DNA of 64,000 nt from JAGWBJ01 sp034423015 (GTDB taxonomy: Bacteria > Chloroflexota > Dehalococcoidia > Lucifugimonadales > JAGWBF01), in assembly GCA_034423015.1 (NCBI GenBank), contig DAOUJG010000036.1, positions 41,340 to 105,339 on the forward strand, written 5' to 3'. The notes beneath the pieces are model-generated. The model searched no databases and was not told the origin of the DNA. It saw only the letters and a program-made list of their open reading frames with translations. Made by a program: the position numbers and the translations under genes. Below are positions 15,769 through 24,310 of this stretch, one piece after another (the stretch's first letter is position 1; every line of letters starts with the position of its first letter).

Positions 15769-17061
15769 CTATGCCGGAGCCGCCACGCCCGCCGGTACGC
15801 CCTGAAGCGACCAGGGGCCGGTTTTGGTTATCTCGACCATCGCCAAGTCTCCCAGACGGTCCCTCTCATCCTCGAAGAAGACAAGCTTATCACTCTTGGT
15901 GCGTCCCTGCCACCTGCCCTTGTTGCGGCCGTCGACCAGCACCTCCACCGACCGGCCCAGCAGCTTGGCGTTCTTGCGCGCCAGTATCTCGGCCTGGAGA
16001 CGGTCCAGCTCCTTGAGGCGGTACGACTTCTCCTCGGCGGAGACGTCGTCGGGCATCCGGCGGGCCGCGATGGTCCCCGGGCGGGTGGAGTAGGCGGCCG
16101 TGTGCACCTTGTCGAACTCCACCTCACGCACCACGTCGAGGGTCCGGCCGTACTGCTCCCGGGTCTCCCCCGGGAACCCTACGATGACGTCGGTGCTGAG
16201 GGAGACCCCCGGGATGGCGGCGCGGATGGTGTGGACCAGGTCCAGGTACTCCCTTCGGGTGTAACGCCGCCGCATCCGGGCAAGGACCTCGTCGTCCCCC
16301 GCCTGGATGGGTATGTTCACGTGGTCGCATACCTTGTCCAGCGACGCGACGGCCTCGATTATGCGGGCGCTCATGAACATTGGGTGGGAGGTGAGGAAGC
16401 GCAGGCGCGCGAGACCGTCGATGGGGGCCAGCGCGTACAACAGGTCGGCCAGGTCGGGGGCGCCGGGCAGGTCCTGACCGTAGGCGTCCACCGTCTGCCC
16501 AAGCAGGGTCACCTCCCGCACTCCCCGTTGGACCAGAAGCTCCACCTCCCTCACCACCTCGTCCACGGGCCGGCTTGCCTGGCGGCCCCGGCGGTAGGGG
16601 ATGATGCAGAAGGTGCACATCAGGTCACAGCCGTGAATGACTGGCACGTAGCTGGTCACCGAGGGCCTCTCCGGGGCCAGGTTTCCCACGCACCCCTCCC
16701 AGTCCAGGCCCATCCGTTCGCCCAGCAGGTCCAGGAGCGGGCCGTACTGCTGGGGCCGCATGAAGGCGTCCACGTGGGGGAACCGGGCCCGCAGGTCGTC
16801 GGTCTTGTGGTCCACCATGCAGCCCATGAGGGCCACCACACGGCCCTCCCTGGCCTGCTTCAAGGGCTTCATCAGGCCCAGGGTGCCCACCACCTTGTCC
16901 TCGGCGCTCTGGCGGACGACGCAAGAGTTGAGGACGATCACGTCGGCGTCCCTGGGCTTGTCCGCCGACTCCAGGCCCAGGTGCTCCAGGGCTGTGGCCA
17001 GCCGCTGGGAGTCGGCCACGTTCATCTGGCAGCCGATGGTCCAAATATGATAGGTGTTCAT
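15769..17061 (-). CDS. miaB: tRNA-2-methylthio-N6-dimethylallyladenosine synthase MiaB
   Basis: Methylthiotransferase with two [4Fe-4S] clusters. The N-terminal UPF0004 domain shows TIGCQMNVADS, LNSCVVRQSAEDKV and LMGCMVDH (three cluster cysteines); the radical SAM core has HGCDLMCTFCIIPYRRG (CxxxCxxC); the TRAM domain at the C-terminus includes VEVLVDGRNKGRWQGRT and ends near VEITKTG. The SAM-domain sequence IPYRRGRQASRP and the R-T-x-S/N-D in the TRAM domain favour MiaB over RimO/MtaB. ATG at 17061. It is just downstream of a tRNA-Ser gene on the same strand, which may share its promoter. Confidence 0.9.
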   Translation of the reverse strand: MNTYHIWTIGCQMNVADSQRLATALEHLGLESADKPRDADVIVLNSCVVRQSAEDKVVGTLGLMKPLKQAREGRVVALMGCMVDHKTDDLRARFPHVDAFMRPQQYGPLLDLLGERMGLDWEGCVGNLAPERPSVTSYVPVIHGCDLMCTFCIIPYRRGRQASRPVDEVVREVELLVQRGVREVTLLGQTVDAYGQDLPGAPDLADLLYALAPIDGLARLRFLTSHPMFMSARIIEAVASLDKVCDHVNIPIQAGDDEVLARMRRRYTRREYLDLVHTIRAAIPGVSLSTDVIVGFPGETREQYGRTLDVVREVEFDKVHTAAYSTRPGTIAARRMPDDVSAEEKSYRLKELDRLQAEILARKNAKLLGRSVEVLVDGRNKGRWQGRTKSDKLVFFEDERDRLGDLAMVEITKTGPWSLQGVPAGVAAPA

Positions 17062-17083
17062 ATGAAGGGCAACTTGTTGGACA

Positions 17084-17175
17084 TGGCGGAGGGAATGGGA
17101 TTCGAACCCATGAGTCCGGTTTCCCGGACTAAGCGCTTAGCAGGCGCCCGCACTAGACCACTATGCGATCCCTCC
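17084..17175 (-). tRNA. tRNA-Ser (anticodon GCT), CCA encoded
   Basis: On the minus strand the acceptor stem GGAGGGA (5' end at 17175) pairs with TCCCTCC, followed by discriminator G and an encoded CCA (17084-17086). The anticodon loop CTGCTAA gives anticodon GCT (Ser AGY codons). A long variable arm (TTAGTCCGGGAAACCGGACT region) and the T-loop GTTCGAATC confirm a class II serine tRNA. It lies 22 bp upstream of miaB. Confidence 0.95.
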
Positions 17176-17486
17176 CCCTGTTGCAACGTTAATTATATCA
17201 CCTCGGCGGGGGGCAAGGCAGGGGCGACGGGACGTCCATCCGGGCAGTGCCAGCACCCTCCATGCTGTTCCCCGCCGTCCGCATTTCGTCTCCAGATGCC
17301 GGATCTGCGACGACCATCGGCCTCTTTGTGGTATGCGCAACCGACCATCAGTTGGTGAACAGGTAGAGTAGTTCGTCCAGTTTAGAAGGTTGTGTCGAAC
17401 GCTATCTGTCGAAGGGGGGCCGCCATTGACACAATTCGTACCTTGCCCTATTCTGGTCTGTAGAAAGTTTCAGGAGGAACGACGGT
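17176..17486. other. Divergent intergenic region between tRNA-Ser and the lrp-like gene
   Basis: This 311-bp region carries the tRNA/miaB promoter on the minus strand, for which no clear hexamers were found, and the promoter of the Lrp-type gene at 17426-17454 on the plus strand. No further gene is apparent in it. Confidence 0.5.
17426..17454 (+). promoter_or_regulatory. Sigma70-type promoter for the Lrp/aconitase transcript
   Basis: TTGACA at 17426-17431 and TATTCT at 17449-17454 with a 17-bp spacer. The Lrp-type ATG is 33 bp further on behind AGGAGG. The Lrp protein may bind near here, but no clear operator was identified. Confidence 0.7.
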
Positions 17487-17927
17487 ATGGATGAACTGGA
17501 CCAGAGGATCATCGCCCTCCTTCAGGCGGACGGAAGGGCGTCCAATGCCAAGATCGCCCGGGAGGTGGGCGTAAGCGAAGGCACCGTGAGACGCAGGCTG
17601 CGCCGCCTGATCGACGGCGACGTGATACAGGTGATCGCCGTTCCCAACCTGGAGCAGATGGGCTACGGCACCGCGGCCCTGGTCGGCATCCAGACGGGAC
17701 CCGGCATGGTGGACGACGTGGCCGCCGCCATCGGCGCCCTGGACGAGGCCCACTACGTCGCCATCACCACGGGCGCCTACGACATCTTTACCTGGGTCGG
17801 GCTGGAGTCGCCTGAGAAGCTGGGCAACTTCCTCCGGGGAAAGGTGGGCACCATCCCCGGCGTAACCCGCACCGAGACCTTCGTGAACCTGGCCATCAAG
17901 AAGCGCACCTATGGCCTAGTCCTGTAG
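17487..17927 (+). CDS. Lrp/AsnC family transcriptional regulator
   Basis: A 146-residue protein with an N-terminal winged HTH (MDELDQRIIALLQADGRASNAKIAREVGVSEGTVRRRLRRL) and a C-terminal RAM/ligand-binding domain (VGIQTGPGMVDDVAAAIGALDEAHYVAITTGAYDIF). It is typical of feast/famine regulators that bind amino acids or related metabolites and form octamers. ATG at 17487 has CAGGAGG at good spacing. It lies 27 bp upstream of the aconitase gene and is probably co-transcribed, so regulation of the TCA cycle step by an amino-acid-type signal is a reasonable inference but not shown. Confidence 0.88.
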   Translation: MDELDQRIIALLQADGRASNAKIAREVGVSEGTVRRRLRRLIDGDVIQVIAVPNLEQMGYGTAALVGIQTGPGMVDDVAAAIGALDEAHYVAITTGAYDIFTWVGLESPEKLGNFLRGKVGTIPGVTRTETFVNLAIKKRTYGLVL

Positions 17928-17954
17928 GGCAAGGGTCGACAGGAGGACCGCGGC

Positions 17955-20237
17955 ATGACCAACATCGACTCCACCCCCGAGTTCGTCACCAGGACCTACG
18001 ACAGAATGTCCCGCACCCTGGACGCGGTACGGGCCAAGCTCGGCAGGCCCCTCAGCCTCGCCGACAAGCTGATGCTCTCGCACCTGGACGACCCGGCGAC
18101 CCAGGAGATGGAGCCGGGCAGGAGCTACCTCCAGGCCCGGCCCGACCGGGTGGTCCTGCAGGACGTGCTGGGGCAGACGGCCATGCTGCAGTTCATGCAG
18201 ACCGGGCGCGACAACACCGCGGTCCCCACCACCATCCACTGCGACCACCTGATCCAGGCGAGGGTCGAGGGCGCATTGGACCTGAAGGAGTCGCTGGCGG
18301 AGAACAGCGAGGTGTACGACTTCCTCAAGTCCGTCGGCGCCAGGTACGGTGTCGGCTTCTGGGGGCCGGGAGCGGGCATCATCCACCAGGTCAACCTGGA
18401 GCAGTACGCCTTCCCCGGAGCCATGATCATCGGCACCGACTCCCACACGCCCAACGCCGGCGGACTTGGGGCCTGCGCCGTGGGCGTGGGCGGGGCCGAC
18501 GCCGTGGAGGTGATGGCTGGGCTGCCCTGGGAGGTGCTGTATCCCAAGCGGATCGGGGTGTTGCTCACCGGGGAGCTGAGAGGCTGGACGGCACCCAAGG
18601 ACGTGATCCTGTACCTGGCCAGCGTGCTGACGGTATCGGGAGGCACCAACTCCATCATCGAGTACTTTGGCCCCGGCGCCCGGTCCATAAGCTGCACCGG
18701 CAAGGCCACCATCACCAACATGGGCGCCGAGCTTGGGGCCACCACCTCGGTGTTCCCCTACGACGATCGGATGGCCAGGTACCTGCAGGCGACGAGGAGG
18801 GGAGAGCTCGTCGGCCTGGCCGACCGGAACCGGGACCTGCTGACCGCCGACCGGGAGGTGGAGGAGAACCCCCGGGACCACTTCGACCGCATCGTGGAGA
18901 TCGATCTGTCCAACCTGGAACCCTACGTCGTGGGCCCCCACTCCCCGGACAGGGCTCGCCCCATCTCCGCCCTGGCCGGGGAGGTCCGGGACGAGGCCAA
19001 CGGGTTCGTGGACGACCTCTCCACCGTCCTGATAGGAAGCTGCACCAACTCCTCCTACGAGGACATGAGCCGCGCCGCCGACGTGGCCCGCCAGGCCAGC
19101 GCGATGGGCGCCGCCATCACAGTCCCCCTGATGGTAACCCCCGGCTCCGAGCAGGTCCGGGCGACCATAGAGCGGGACGGACAGCTCGAGGCTCTGAAGG
19201 AGATAGGGGCCACCGTTCTGGCCAACGCCTGCGGCCCGTGCATAGGCCAGTGGCGCAGGGCGAGGGAGGCCTCCGAGGCCCCCAACTCCATCGTCACCTC
19301 CTACAACCGGAACTTCCCCAGGAGGAACGACGGCCAGCCCCAGACCATGAACTTCATCGCCAGTCCCGAGATCACGACGGCCTTCGCCCTGTCCGGACGG
19401 CTGTCGTTCAACCCCCTCACCGACGCCCTGAAGGACTCCCAGGGCAACGCGGTGAAGCTCAGGCCTCCAGAGCCCGCGCCCGAGGTGCCCGAGACCCCCT
19501 TCAGCGCCGGCGAGTCATCCTACTTCCCGCCCCCGGAGGACGGCAGCAGAGTGGAGGTGGCCGTCAGGCCCGACAGCGATCGCTTGCAGATACTGACGCC
19601 GTGGGCCGCCTGGGACGGCAGGGACTTTCTCGATGCGCCGGTGCTGCTGAAGGCCCGGGGCAAGTGCACCACCGACCACATATCGCCCGCCGGCCCGTGG
19701 CTGCGCCTGCGGGGCCACCTGGACAAGTTCAGCGACAACATGTTCATGGGCGCGACCAATGCCTACACGGGCAACGCGGGCACCGGGAAGAACGTCGATA
19801 CCGGGGAGGAGGAGCAGTCCATCTCCGCGATAGCCAGGCACTACAAGTCCCGGGGGCTGCCCTGGGTGGTAGTCGGCGACGACAACTACGGCGAGGGGAG
19901 CAGCCGGGAGCACGCGGCCCTCTCCCCCCGGCTGCTGGGCGGCGCGGCGGTCATCGCCCGCAGCTTCGCCCGAATCCACGAGACCAACCTGAAGAAGCAG
20001 GGCCTCCTGGCCCTCACCTTCCAGGACCGGGCGGACTACGACCGGGTGCGGGAGGACGACCGCATAAGCCTGGTGGACCTGGGGGATATGGCCCAAAGCA
20101 AGCCCGTCACCGCCCACCTACAGCACTCGGACGGGACCCGGGAGACCCTGCAGCTCGACCACAGCTTCAGCGACAGCCAGATAGAGTGGTTCAAGGCCGG
20201 GTCGGCGTTGAACGTGCTCAGCCGTAAGTCGGCGTAG
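17955..20237 (+). CDS. Aconitate hydratase (mitochondrial-type AcnA family)
   Basis: Full-length 760-residue aconitase that interconverts citrate and isocitrate. The N-terminal part has TTIHCDHLIQA, ENSEVYDFL, GTDSHTPNAGGLG and GVGGADAVEVMAG; the [4Fe-4S] cysteines are in VLIGSCTNSSYEDMSRA and ANACGPCIGQW; the C-terminal swivel domain has GKCTTDHISPAGPWL and NYGEGSSREHAAL, with the active-site serine/arginine. The spacing and the KCTTDHISPAG variant match the eukaryotic mitochondrial-like bacterial aconitases rather than the longer AcnA/IRP1 or AcnB. ATG at 17955 has AGGAGG. It ends convergently 46 bp before the hemQ stop. Confidence 0.92.
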   Translation: MTNIDSTPEFVTRTYDRMSRTLDAVRAKLGRPLSLADKLMLSHLDDPATQEMEPGRSYLQARPDRVVLQDVLGQTAMLQFMQTGRDNTAVPTTIHCDHLIQARVEGALDLKESLAENSEVYDFLKSVGARYGVGFWGPGAGIIHQVNLEQYAFPGAMIIGTDSHTPNAGGLGACAVGVGGADAVEVMAGLPWEVLYPKRIGVLLTGELRGWTAPKDVILYLASVLTVSGGTNSIIEYFGPGARSISCTGKATITNMGAELGATTSVFPYDDRMARYLQATRRGELVGLADRNRDLLTADREVEENPRDHFDRIVEIDLSNLEPYVVGPHSPDRARPISALAGEVRDEANGFVDDLSTVLIGSCTNSSYEDMSRAADVARQASAMGAAITVPLMVTPGSEQVRATIERDGQLEALKEIGATVLANACGPCIGQWRRAREASEAPNSIVTSYNRNFPRRNDGQPQTMNFIASPEITTAFALSGRLSFNPLTDALKDSQGNAVKLRPPEPAPEVPETPFSAGESSYFPPPEDGSRVEVAVRPDSDRLQILTPWAAWDGRDFLDAPVLLKARGKCTTDHISPAGPWLRLRGHLDKFSDNMFMGATNAYTGNAGTGKNVDTGEEEQSISAIARHYKSRGLPWVVVGDDNYGEGSSREHAALSPRLLGGAAVIARSFARIHETNLKKQGLLALTFQDRADYDRVREDDRISLVDLGDMAQSKPVTAHLQHSDGTRETLQLDHSFSDSQIEWFKAGSALNVLSRKSA

Positions 20238-20283
20238 GCGCGGCCGCAGACCAGATCCAACACCCAGGGGCTGCGCGCCGCAA

Positions 20284-20979
20284 CTACCCCAGCCCCTCCA
20301 GGCACTCTCGGAGGGGTCTGTGGAGACAGGTGAAGATGGGGGTGTCCCGCAGGGTGTAGGGGCGGGCCTCGGACTCCCTCAGGGCCATGACCAGGTCCAG
20401 GAAGTCCGAGGGGGAGTCGGTCTCGAAGCCCAGCACGAACTCCTGGTCGTCCAGGCCGAAGGAGTAGCTGGTGCTTATCTTCACTGACGGGTACCCGTGG
20501 CCCACCCGGAAGTGCTCCTCCATCATCCGCTGGCGCTCCCCCTTGGGTAGCTGGTACCAGTCGTGGGTCTTGACGAAGGGGTAGACGAACAGGTAATCGC
20601 GCCCTATGGCCCGCATGGTCTCCGACGTGCCCTCCTGTCCCTCGTGGCGGTGCCGGTCCACGTACGGAGAGCGGCGGGTCATCGCCAGGTACGAGTGGGG
20701 CACGCTGAGGTATCGGCCCATCTCGGTGCGGTTGACCTCGGCGGCCAGCGACTGCAGCAGCTCCAGGGAGGGGCTGATCTTCCACAGCATGAAGTCCACG
20801 TCCCCCCGGGTGGCCATGAGGCTGTAGCTCCTGATGCTCATCCGGGAAGCGAACTCCTCCACGACGGCGCAGAGCTCCTCCCGGGACCGCTCCCGGTCGG
20901 CCGCGGGGAGGCGGCGCCACTCCGGGTCCGTCTTGTAGAAGGTGTACTTGACGAAGCTGCGGGCGGACTCCTGAGCCAT
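20284..20979 (-). CDS. hemQ: Coproheme decarboxylase HemQ (chlorite dismutase family)
   Basis: A 231-residue member of the chlorite dismutase superfamily. The proximal haem histidine lies in MMEEHFRVGHGYPSVKISTSY, YPFVKTHDWYQLPKGER carries the catalytic tyrosine region, and SFGLDDQEFVLGFETDSPSDFLDLVMALRE is the conserved C-terminal half. The residue pattern matches HemQ, which oxidatively decarboxylates coproheme III to haem b in monoderm-type haem synthesis. A role in chlorite dismutation is unlikely because of the overall sequence type. ATG at 20979 follows CAGGAGGAGGAGC. It is divergent from the sulfite reductase gene, another tetrapyrrole user (sirohaem). Confidence 0.87.
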   Translation of the reverse strand: MAQESARSFVKYTFYKTDPEWRRLPAADRERSREELCAVVEEFASRMSIRSYSLMATRGDVDFMLWKISPSLELLQSLAAEVNRTEMGRYLSVPHSYLAMTRRSPYVDRHRHEGQEGTSETMRAIGRDYLFVYPFVKTHDWYQLPKGERQRMMEEHFRVGHGYPSVKISTSYSFGLDDQEFVLGFETDSPSDFLDLVMALRESEARPYTLRDTPIFTCLHRPLRECLEGLG

Positions 20980-21082
20980 GCTCCTCCTCCTGGGCCGCTC
21001 GGCGCCTCGGGACCCCTCTCGGGGTCAAAGACCGTCGGCAGGCCATTATATCACCGGATGTTGGGGCATCGGGTCACGGAAT

Positions 21083-21114
21083 CTATTGACAATAGTAGCT
21101 ATTCTCGATAGACT
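21083..21114 (+). promoter_or_regulatory. Promoter with overlapping CTATT/AATAG half-sites upstream of the sulfite reductase
   Basis: TTGACA at 21086-21091 and TAGACT at 21109-21114 (17-bp spacer) form a plausible promoter. Across the -35 and spacer run CTATT (21083-21087), AATAG (21091-21095), CTATT (21099-21103) and ATAG (21108-21111), an 8-base phase of alternating inverted half-sites. Such an arrangement fits binding of dimeric regulators over the promoter; the regulator is unknown. Confidence 0.55.
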
Positions 21115-21266
21115 TGGTCGGCAATGAGGTTCGAGGACGACCTGTTCCACCTGTGTAGCCGCCCCTGAGTAGGGGGCAGGCGACGCCAGCATAGCCAGCA
21201 CCTGCGCCCGTCGATGGTACGCCTAGGATGGGCGCAGTTTTATTTTGCTCGATTCAGGAGGTTCCG

Positions 21267-23120
21267 GTGACCGGCCAAGTCAAGAGTACAAAGGCTTCCC
21301 AGGAGGATATCCACGCAGAGAGCCTCAGGCTGGCCCAGAATGCCAAGGGGATCATCCCCTTCATGGAGCAGGAAGTGGTCAGCCTGGAGGAGGAGATCAA
21401 GGCCTTTCGCGCCGGTCAGCGTGAACCCACCGAGTTCATGCCATTCCGCCTCAGACAGGGCGTGTACGGCCAGAGGCAGCCCGACGCCCAGATGCTCCGG
21501 GTCAAGATCCCCGGGGGCATCCTCACTCCCGAGGCCCTGGAGCTGCTGGGAGAGGTGATCGACAAGTACGCGCCCCTCAAGAAGGGGCACGTGACCACCC
21601 GGGAGAACGTCCAGATCCACCACGTGGCCCTGGAGGACGCCGGCGACGCCATGCGGCTGCTGGCCCAGGCGGGGCTCAGCACCAGGGAGGCCTGCGGCAA
21701 CACCGTGCGCAACGTGGTGGGCTACGCCCTGTCGGGGGTGTGCCCCGACGAGGCGTTCGACCCCACGCGCTACCTGGCCGCCTACGTGCGGTTCGCCGTG
21801 CGGCACCCCGTCACCCAGAACTTCCCCCGGAAGTTCAAGACGTCCTTCACCGGCTGCGTCGACCACGACAGCGTTGCGTCGGCGGTCCACGACCTGTCCT
21901 ACATCGCCCAGGTGCGCAACGAGGGAGGGGTGGAGAAGCGGGGCTTCAAGGTGATGGTCGGCGGCGCCACGTCCATCATGCCCCGGCTGGGGAAGGTGCT
22001 GTACGACTTCGTACCCGAGGAGGACTACCTGCGGGTGGCCGAGGCCATCTGGCGGGTGTTCGACAAGGCTGCCATGCTCCGGAAGAACCGTATGATGGCC
22101 CGCATCAAGGTGCTCATAGACCGCATCGGCTTCGAGGCGTTCAAGGAGCAGGTCGAGGAGGAGCTCAAGGGCGTGGGCCCCATCGACGCCACGCCCCTGA
22201 TGAACATCGACGAGATACAGCGGGAGGAGCCCCCGGCCATCCCCGCCGCCAGCCGAGTTCCTCCACTCAATGGGCAGGAGCCGCCGGCCGAGTTCCTCCA
22301 CTGGAAGGAGAACAACACCATTCCCCAGAAGCAGGCGGGGTACTTCGTGGCCCAGGTCAAGCTGCCCCTGGGGGACATATACGTCCATCAGTTCCCGGTG
22401 CTTGCCGGCATAGTCCGCAAGTACACGGGGGGCCGCGCCCGCACCACCCAGGAGCAGAACCTGGCCCTCCGCTTCGTCCCCGAGGGGTATCTCTACGACG
22501 TGTGGAAGGAGCTGAAGGAGATCGGGCTGGTGGACTCCGGGGCCCACACCATAACCGACGTGGTCTCGTGTCCCGGCACCGATAGCTGCAAGCTGGGCAT
22601 CACCGCGTCCATGGGCCTGGGCCGGGCCATCAAGAGCGAGCTCGAGTCGTGGAACGGCCTGGGGGAGGACCCGCTGGTCAAGAAGATGCACGTCAAGATG
22701 AGCGGCTGCCCCAACGGCTGTGGCCTGCACCACATCGCCAGCATCGGGTTCCACGGCGCGGCGATGAAGGGCCCGGGAGGCGTCCAGGTGCCGGCCTACG
22801 AGCTGTTCCTGGGCGGACACTACGGCGGGAAGACCCAGGAGGAGACGCGGTTCGGGCAGAGGCTGCCCGGTGTCAAGGTGCCGGCCAAGAGGGTCCCCGA
22901 GGTGGTGAAGGAGATCGCGGGCCACTACAAGGTGAACCGCCAGGACGGCGAGGAGTTCAGGGACTTCGTCGACCGGGTGGGAATCGAGCCCTTCGCGGAG
23001 ATCGCCGGGCGGCACCGGGAGGTGGAGGCGCTGGGCCCGGACACCATGGACGTCTACATGGACTGGGACAAGCCCGAAGTCTACAAGCTGGAGCGCGGCG
23101 AAGGTGAGTGCGCCGTCTAG
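21267..23120 (+). CDS. Sirohaem-dependent nitrite/sulfite reductase
   Basis: A 617-residue protein with the duplicated ferredoxin-like/sirohaem reductase repeat. The first half has MLRVKIPGGILT, HVTTRENVQIHHV (T-T-R-E-N-x-Q) and RNVVGYALSGVCPDEAFD; the second half carries the [4Fe-4S]-sirohaem cysteines in VVSCPGTDSCKLGIT and KMSGCPNGCGLHHI. It reduces sulfite to sulfide or nitrite to ammonia with ferredoxin; sequence alone does not settle which. The GTG start at 21267 has AGGAGG at perfect distance (6 bases); an earlier in-frame ATG at 21228 lacks one. A 121-residue companion follows. No sirohaem or sulfate-activation genes are in the window. Confidence 0.88.
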   Translation: MTGQVKSTKASQEDIHAESLRLAQNAKGIIPFMEQEVVSLEEEIKAFRAGQREPTEFMPFRLRQGVYGQRQPDAQMLRVKIPGGILTPEALELLGEVIDKYAPLKKGHVTTRENVQIHHVALEDAGDAMRLLAQAGLSTREACGNTVRNVVGYALSGVCPDEAFDPTRYLAAYVRFAVRHPVTQNFPRKFKTSFTGCVDHDSVASAVHDLSYIAQVRNEGGVEKRGFKVMVGGATSIMPRLGKVLYDFVPEEDYLRVAEAIWRVFDKAAMLRKNRMMARIKVLIDRIGFEAFKEQVEEELKGVGPIDATPLMNIDEIQREEPPAIPAASRVPPLNGQEPPAEFLHWKENNTIPQKQAGYFVAQVKLPLGDIYVHQFPVLAGIVRKYTGGRARTTQEQNLALRFVPEGYLYDVWKELKEIGLVDSGAHTITDVVSCPGTDSCKLGITASMGLGRAIKSELESWNGLGEDPLVKKMHVKMSGCPNGCGLHHIASIGFHGAAMKGPGGVQVPAYELFLGGHYGGKTQEETRFGQRLPGVKVPAKRVPEVVKEIAGHYKVNRQDGEEFRDFVDRVGIEPFAEIAGRHREVEALGPDTMDVYMDWDKPEVYKLERGEGECAV

Positions 23121-23128
23121 GGGGCGCC

Positions 23129-23494
23129 TTGGCAGTCAGCCGTAAGCGGGCCCTGGAGTACGCGGACGAGATCATCTCCGTACCCAGGGCCCACGTGCGA
23201 GTGTCGCTCCGCCAGGTGAGGGATGGGGTCACCCTGCTGCACCGGGGCCGGGCCCTCACCAAGTGCCACATCACCCGCTCGGGAATGCGTGCGGCCAGCT
23301 ACGTGGCCGAGGCCCTGGGAGTGAAGCTGCCGGCGCTGGGCGAGTCGGTGGAGGCCAGGGTCTCTACGGGAGTGCTGTGGAGGGCCGTCTCCATATCGTG
23401 CCTTGACTTCCGCAGGCCCGAGTCGTTCACCCTGCTGGAGAGGCTCTTGGAGGAGGCGCGGCTGCAGCGGGGCTCAGGAAGCGATAACGTCTAG
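23129..23494 (+). CDS. Hypothetical protein downstream of the sulfite/nitrite reductase
   Basis: A 121-residue basic protein, no family recognised. It begins (TTG at 23129) AVSRKRALEYADEI and contains LTKCHITRSGMRAASYVAEALGVKLP and SISCLDFRRPESFTLLERLLEEARLQ, with two cysteines. A GTG at 23108 overlapping the reductase stop is an alternative start; neither has a good ribosome-binding site. Its close placement behind the reductase (8 bp or overlapping) points to a linked role, for example in sulfur or nitrogen assimilation, but nothing specific can be seen. The 3' end overlaps the convergent membrane protein by 4 bp. Confidence 0.6.
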   Translation: MAVSRKRALEYADEIISVPRAHVRVSLRQVRDGVTLLHRGRALTKCHITRSGMRAASYVAEALGVKLPALGESVEARVSTGVLWRAVSISCLDFRRPESFTLLERLLEEARLQRGSGSDNV

Positions 23495-23880
23495 CTCTTC
23501 AGCCAGCGCTTGAGCCTGTCGGCCAGCGTCAGCCGCTCCTCTATGGGGCGCCCCCGCCACCTCTTCTCGTAGGAGGAGAGGGAGCCGCCGGGCCGGACGA
23601 AGAAGAGGGCGTAGGCGATCACGAACAGCACCAGCCCGGCGACCACCAGGTGGACCACGCTGCCCACGCCCAGAAGGCCCAGTATCAGCGCCAGCAGCAA
23701 CAGCGCGAAGCTGCCGAGCATCAGCTTGCTGGGCGATATCCTTATCTTGCCGGAGACGCGGCCCAAGGGACCTCCAGCGGCCTTCGGAGTCTCCCTGGGC
23801 ACCCGGGCCCGGTCCTTGGGCAGGGAGTCCTCGGCCTGCTTGAGGATCTCCTCGATCTCTTTCATGTACTTGTCGGACAT
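23491..23880 (-). CDS. Small membrane protein with two transmembrane helices
   Basis: A 129-residue protein: N-terminal soluble part (MSDKYMKEIEEILKQAEDSLPKDRARVPRETPKAAGG), two adjacent hydrophobic helices at about 54-74 (LMLGSFALLLLALILGLLG) and 77-95 (VVHLVVAGLVLFVIAYALFF), then a basic C-terminus ending RLKRWLKS. The YEKRWRGRPIEE tail resembles uncharacterised small membrane proteins of Chloroflexota. ATG at 23880 follows GAGAGGGG. Function unknown. Confidence 0.75.
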   Translation of the reverse strand: MSDKYMKEIEEILKQAEDSLPKDRARVPRETPKAAGGPLGRVSGKIRISPSKLMLGSFALLLLALILGLLGVGSVVHLVVAGLVLFVIAYALFFVRPGGSLSSYEKRWRGRPIEERLTLADRLKRWLKS

Positions 23881-24010
23881 GGCCCCTCTCACCGACTCTC
23901 CAACTTTGTGGCCAGCATAGCGCGCTGAACGAAGGGTCTGTGCCTACTCGAATTTTAGCAGATGGGCAGTTTGGGCGTCCACCTTGGGGGCGGCTTCGAG
24001 GCAGGGGTGG

Positions 24011-24295
24011 TCAGAAGACGTCGAGGGTGAACCTGGCCCCCTCCGGGGACTCCTTGAAGTCCAGCACCGCCCTGGGCATCCGCTCCATCAGGTCCCAGTC
24101 CACCAGGAGCACCACGGCCCCCTCGTGCTCCACCGGCCGGTCTCCGTCCAGCTCCTCGGCGATGACGATGCCGAAGTCCCCTTCGCCGACCCACATGGGG
24201 GGAGTCGCCAGGCGCAGGAACTTCCCCATCTCCAGGTCCAGCCTCTCCCCGACCCGCTTCAGCTCCTGCTTGGCCCTGTTCGTTACGGTTACCAA
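24011..24295 (-). CDS. HesB/IscA-fold protein without the cluster cysteines
   Basis: A 94-residue protein aligned by eye to the HesB-like fold: VTVTNRAKQELKRVGER start, LRLATPPMWVGEGDFGIVIAEELDGDRPVEHEGAVVLLVD, and FKESPEGARFTLDVF end (IscA ends with a similar GxxFxF/NPxxxxxxG stretch). None of the three conserved cysteines of IscA/SufA is present, so an iron-sulfur carrier role is unlikely. Start is TTG (24295). The stop of the dimeric-barrel gene lies 15 bp upstream on the same strand. Confidence 0.65.
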   Translation of the reverse strand: MVTVTNRAKQELKRVGERLDLEMGKFLRLATPPMWVGEGDFGIVIAEELDGDRPVEHEGAVVLLVDWDLMERMPRAVLDFKESPEGARFTLDVF

Positions 24296-24310
24296 TCGCC
24301 CTTCGCTCCT

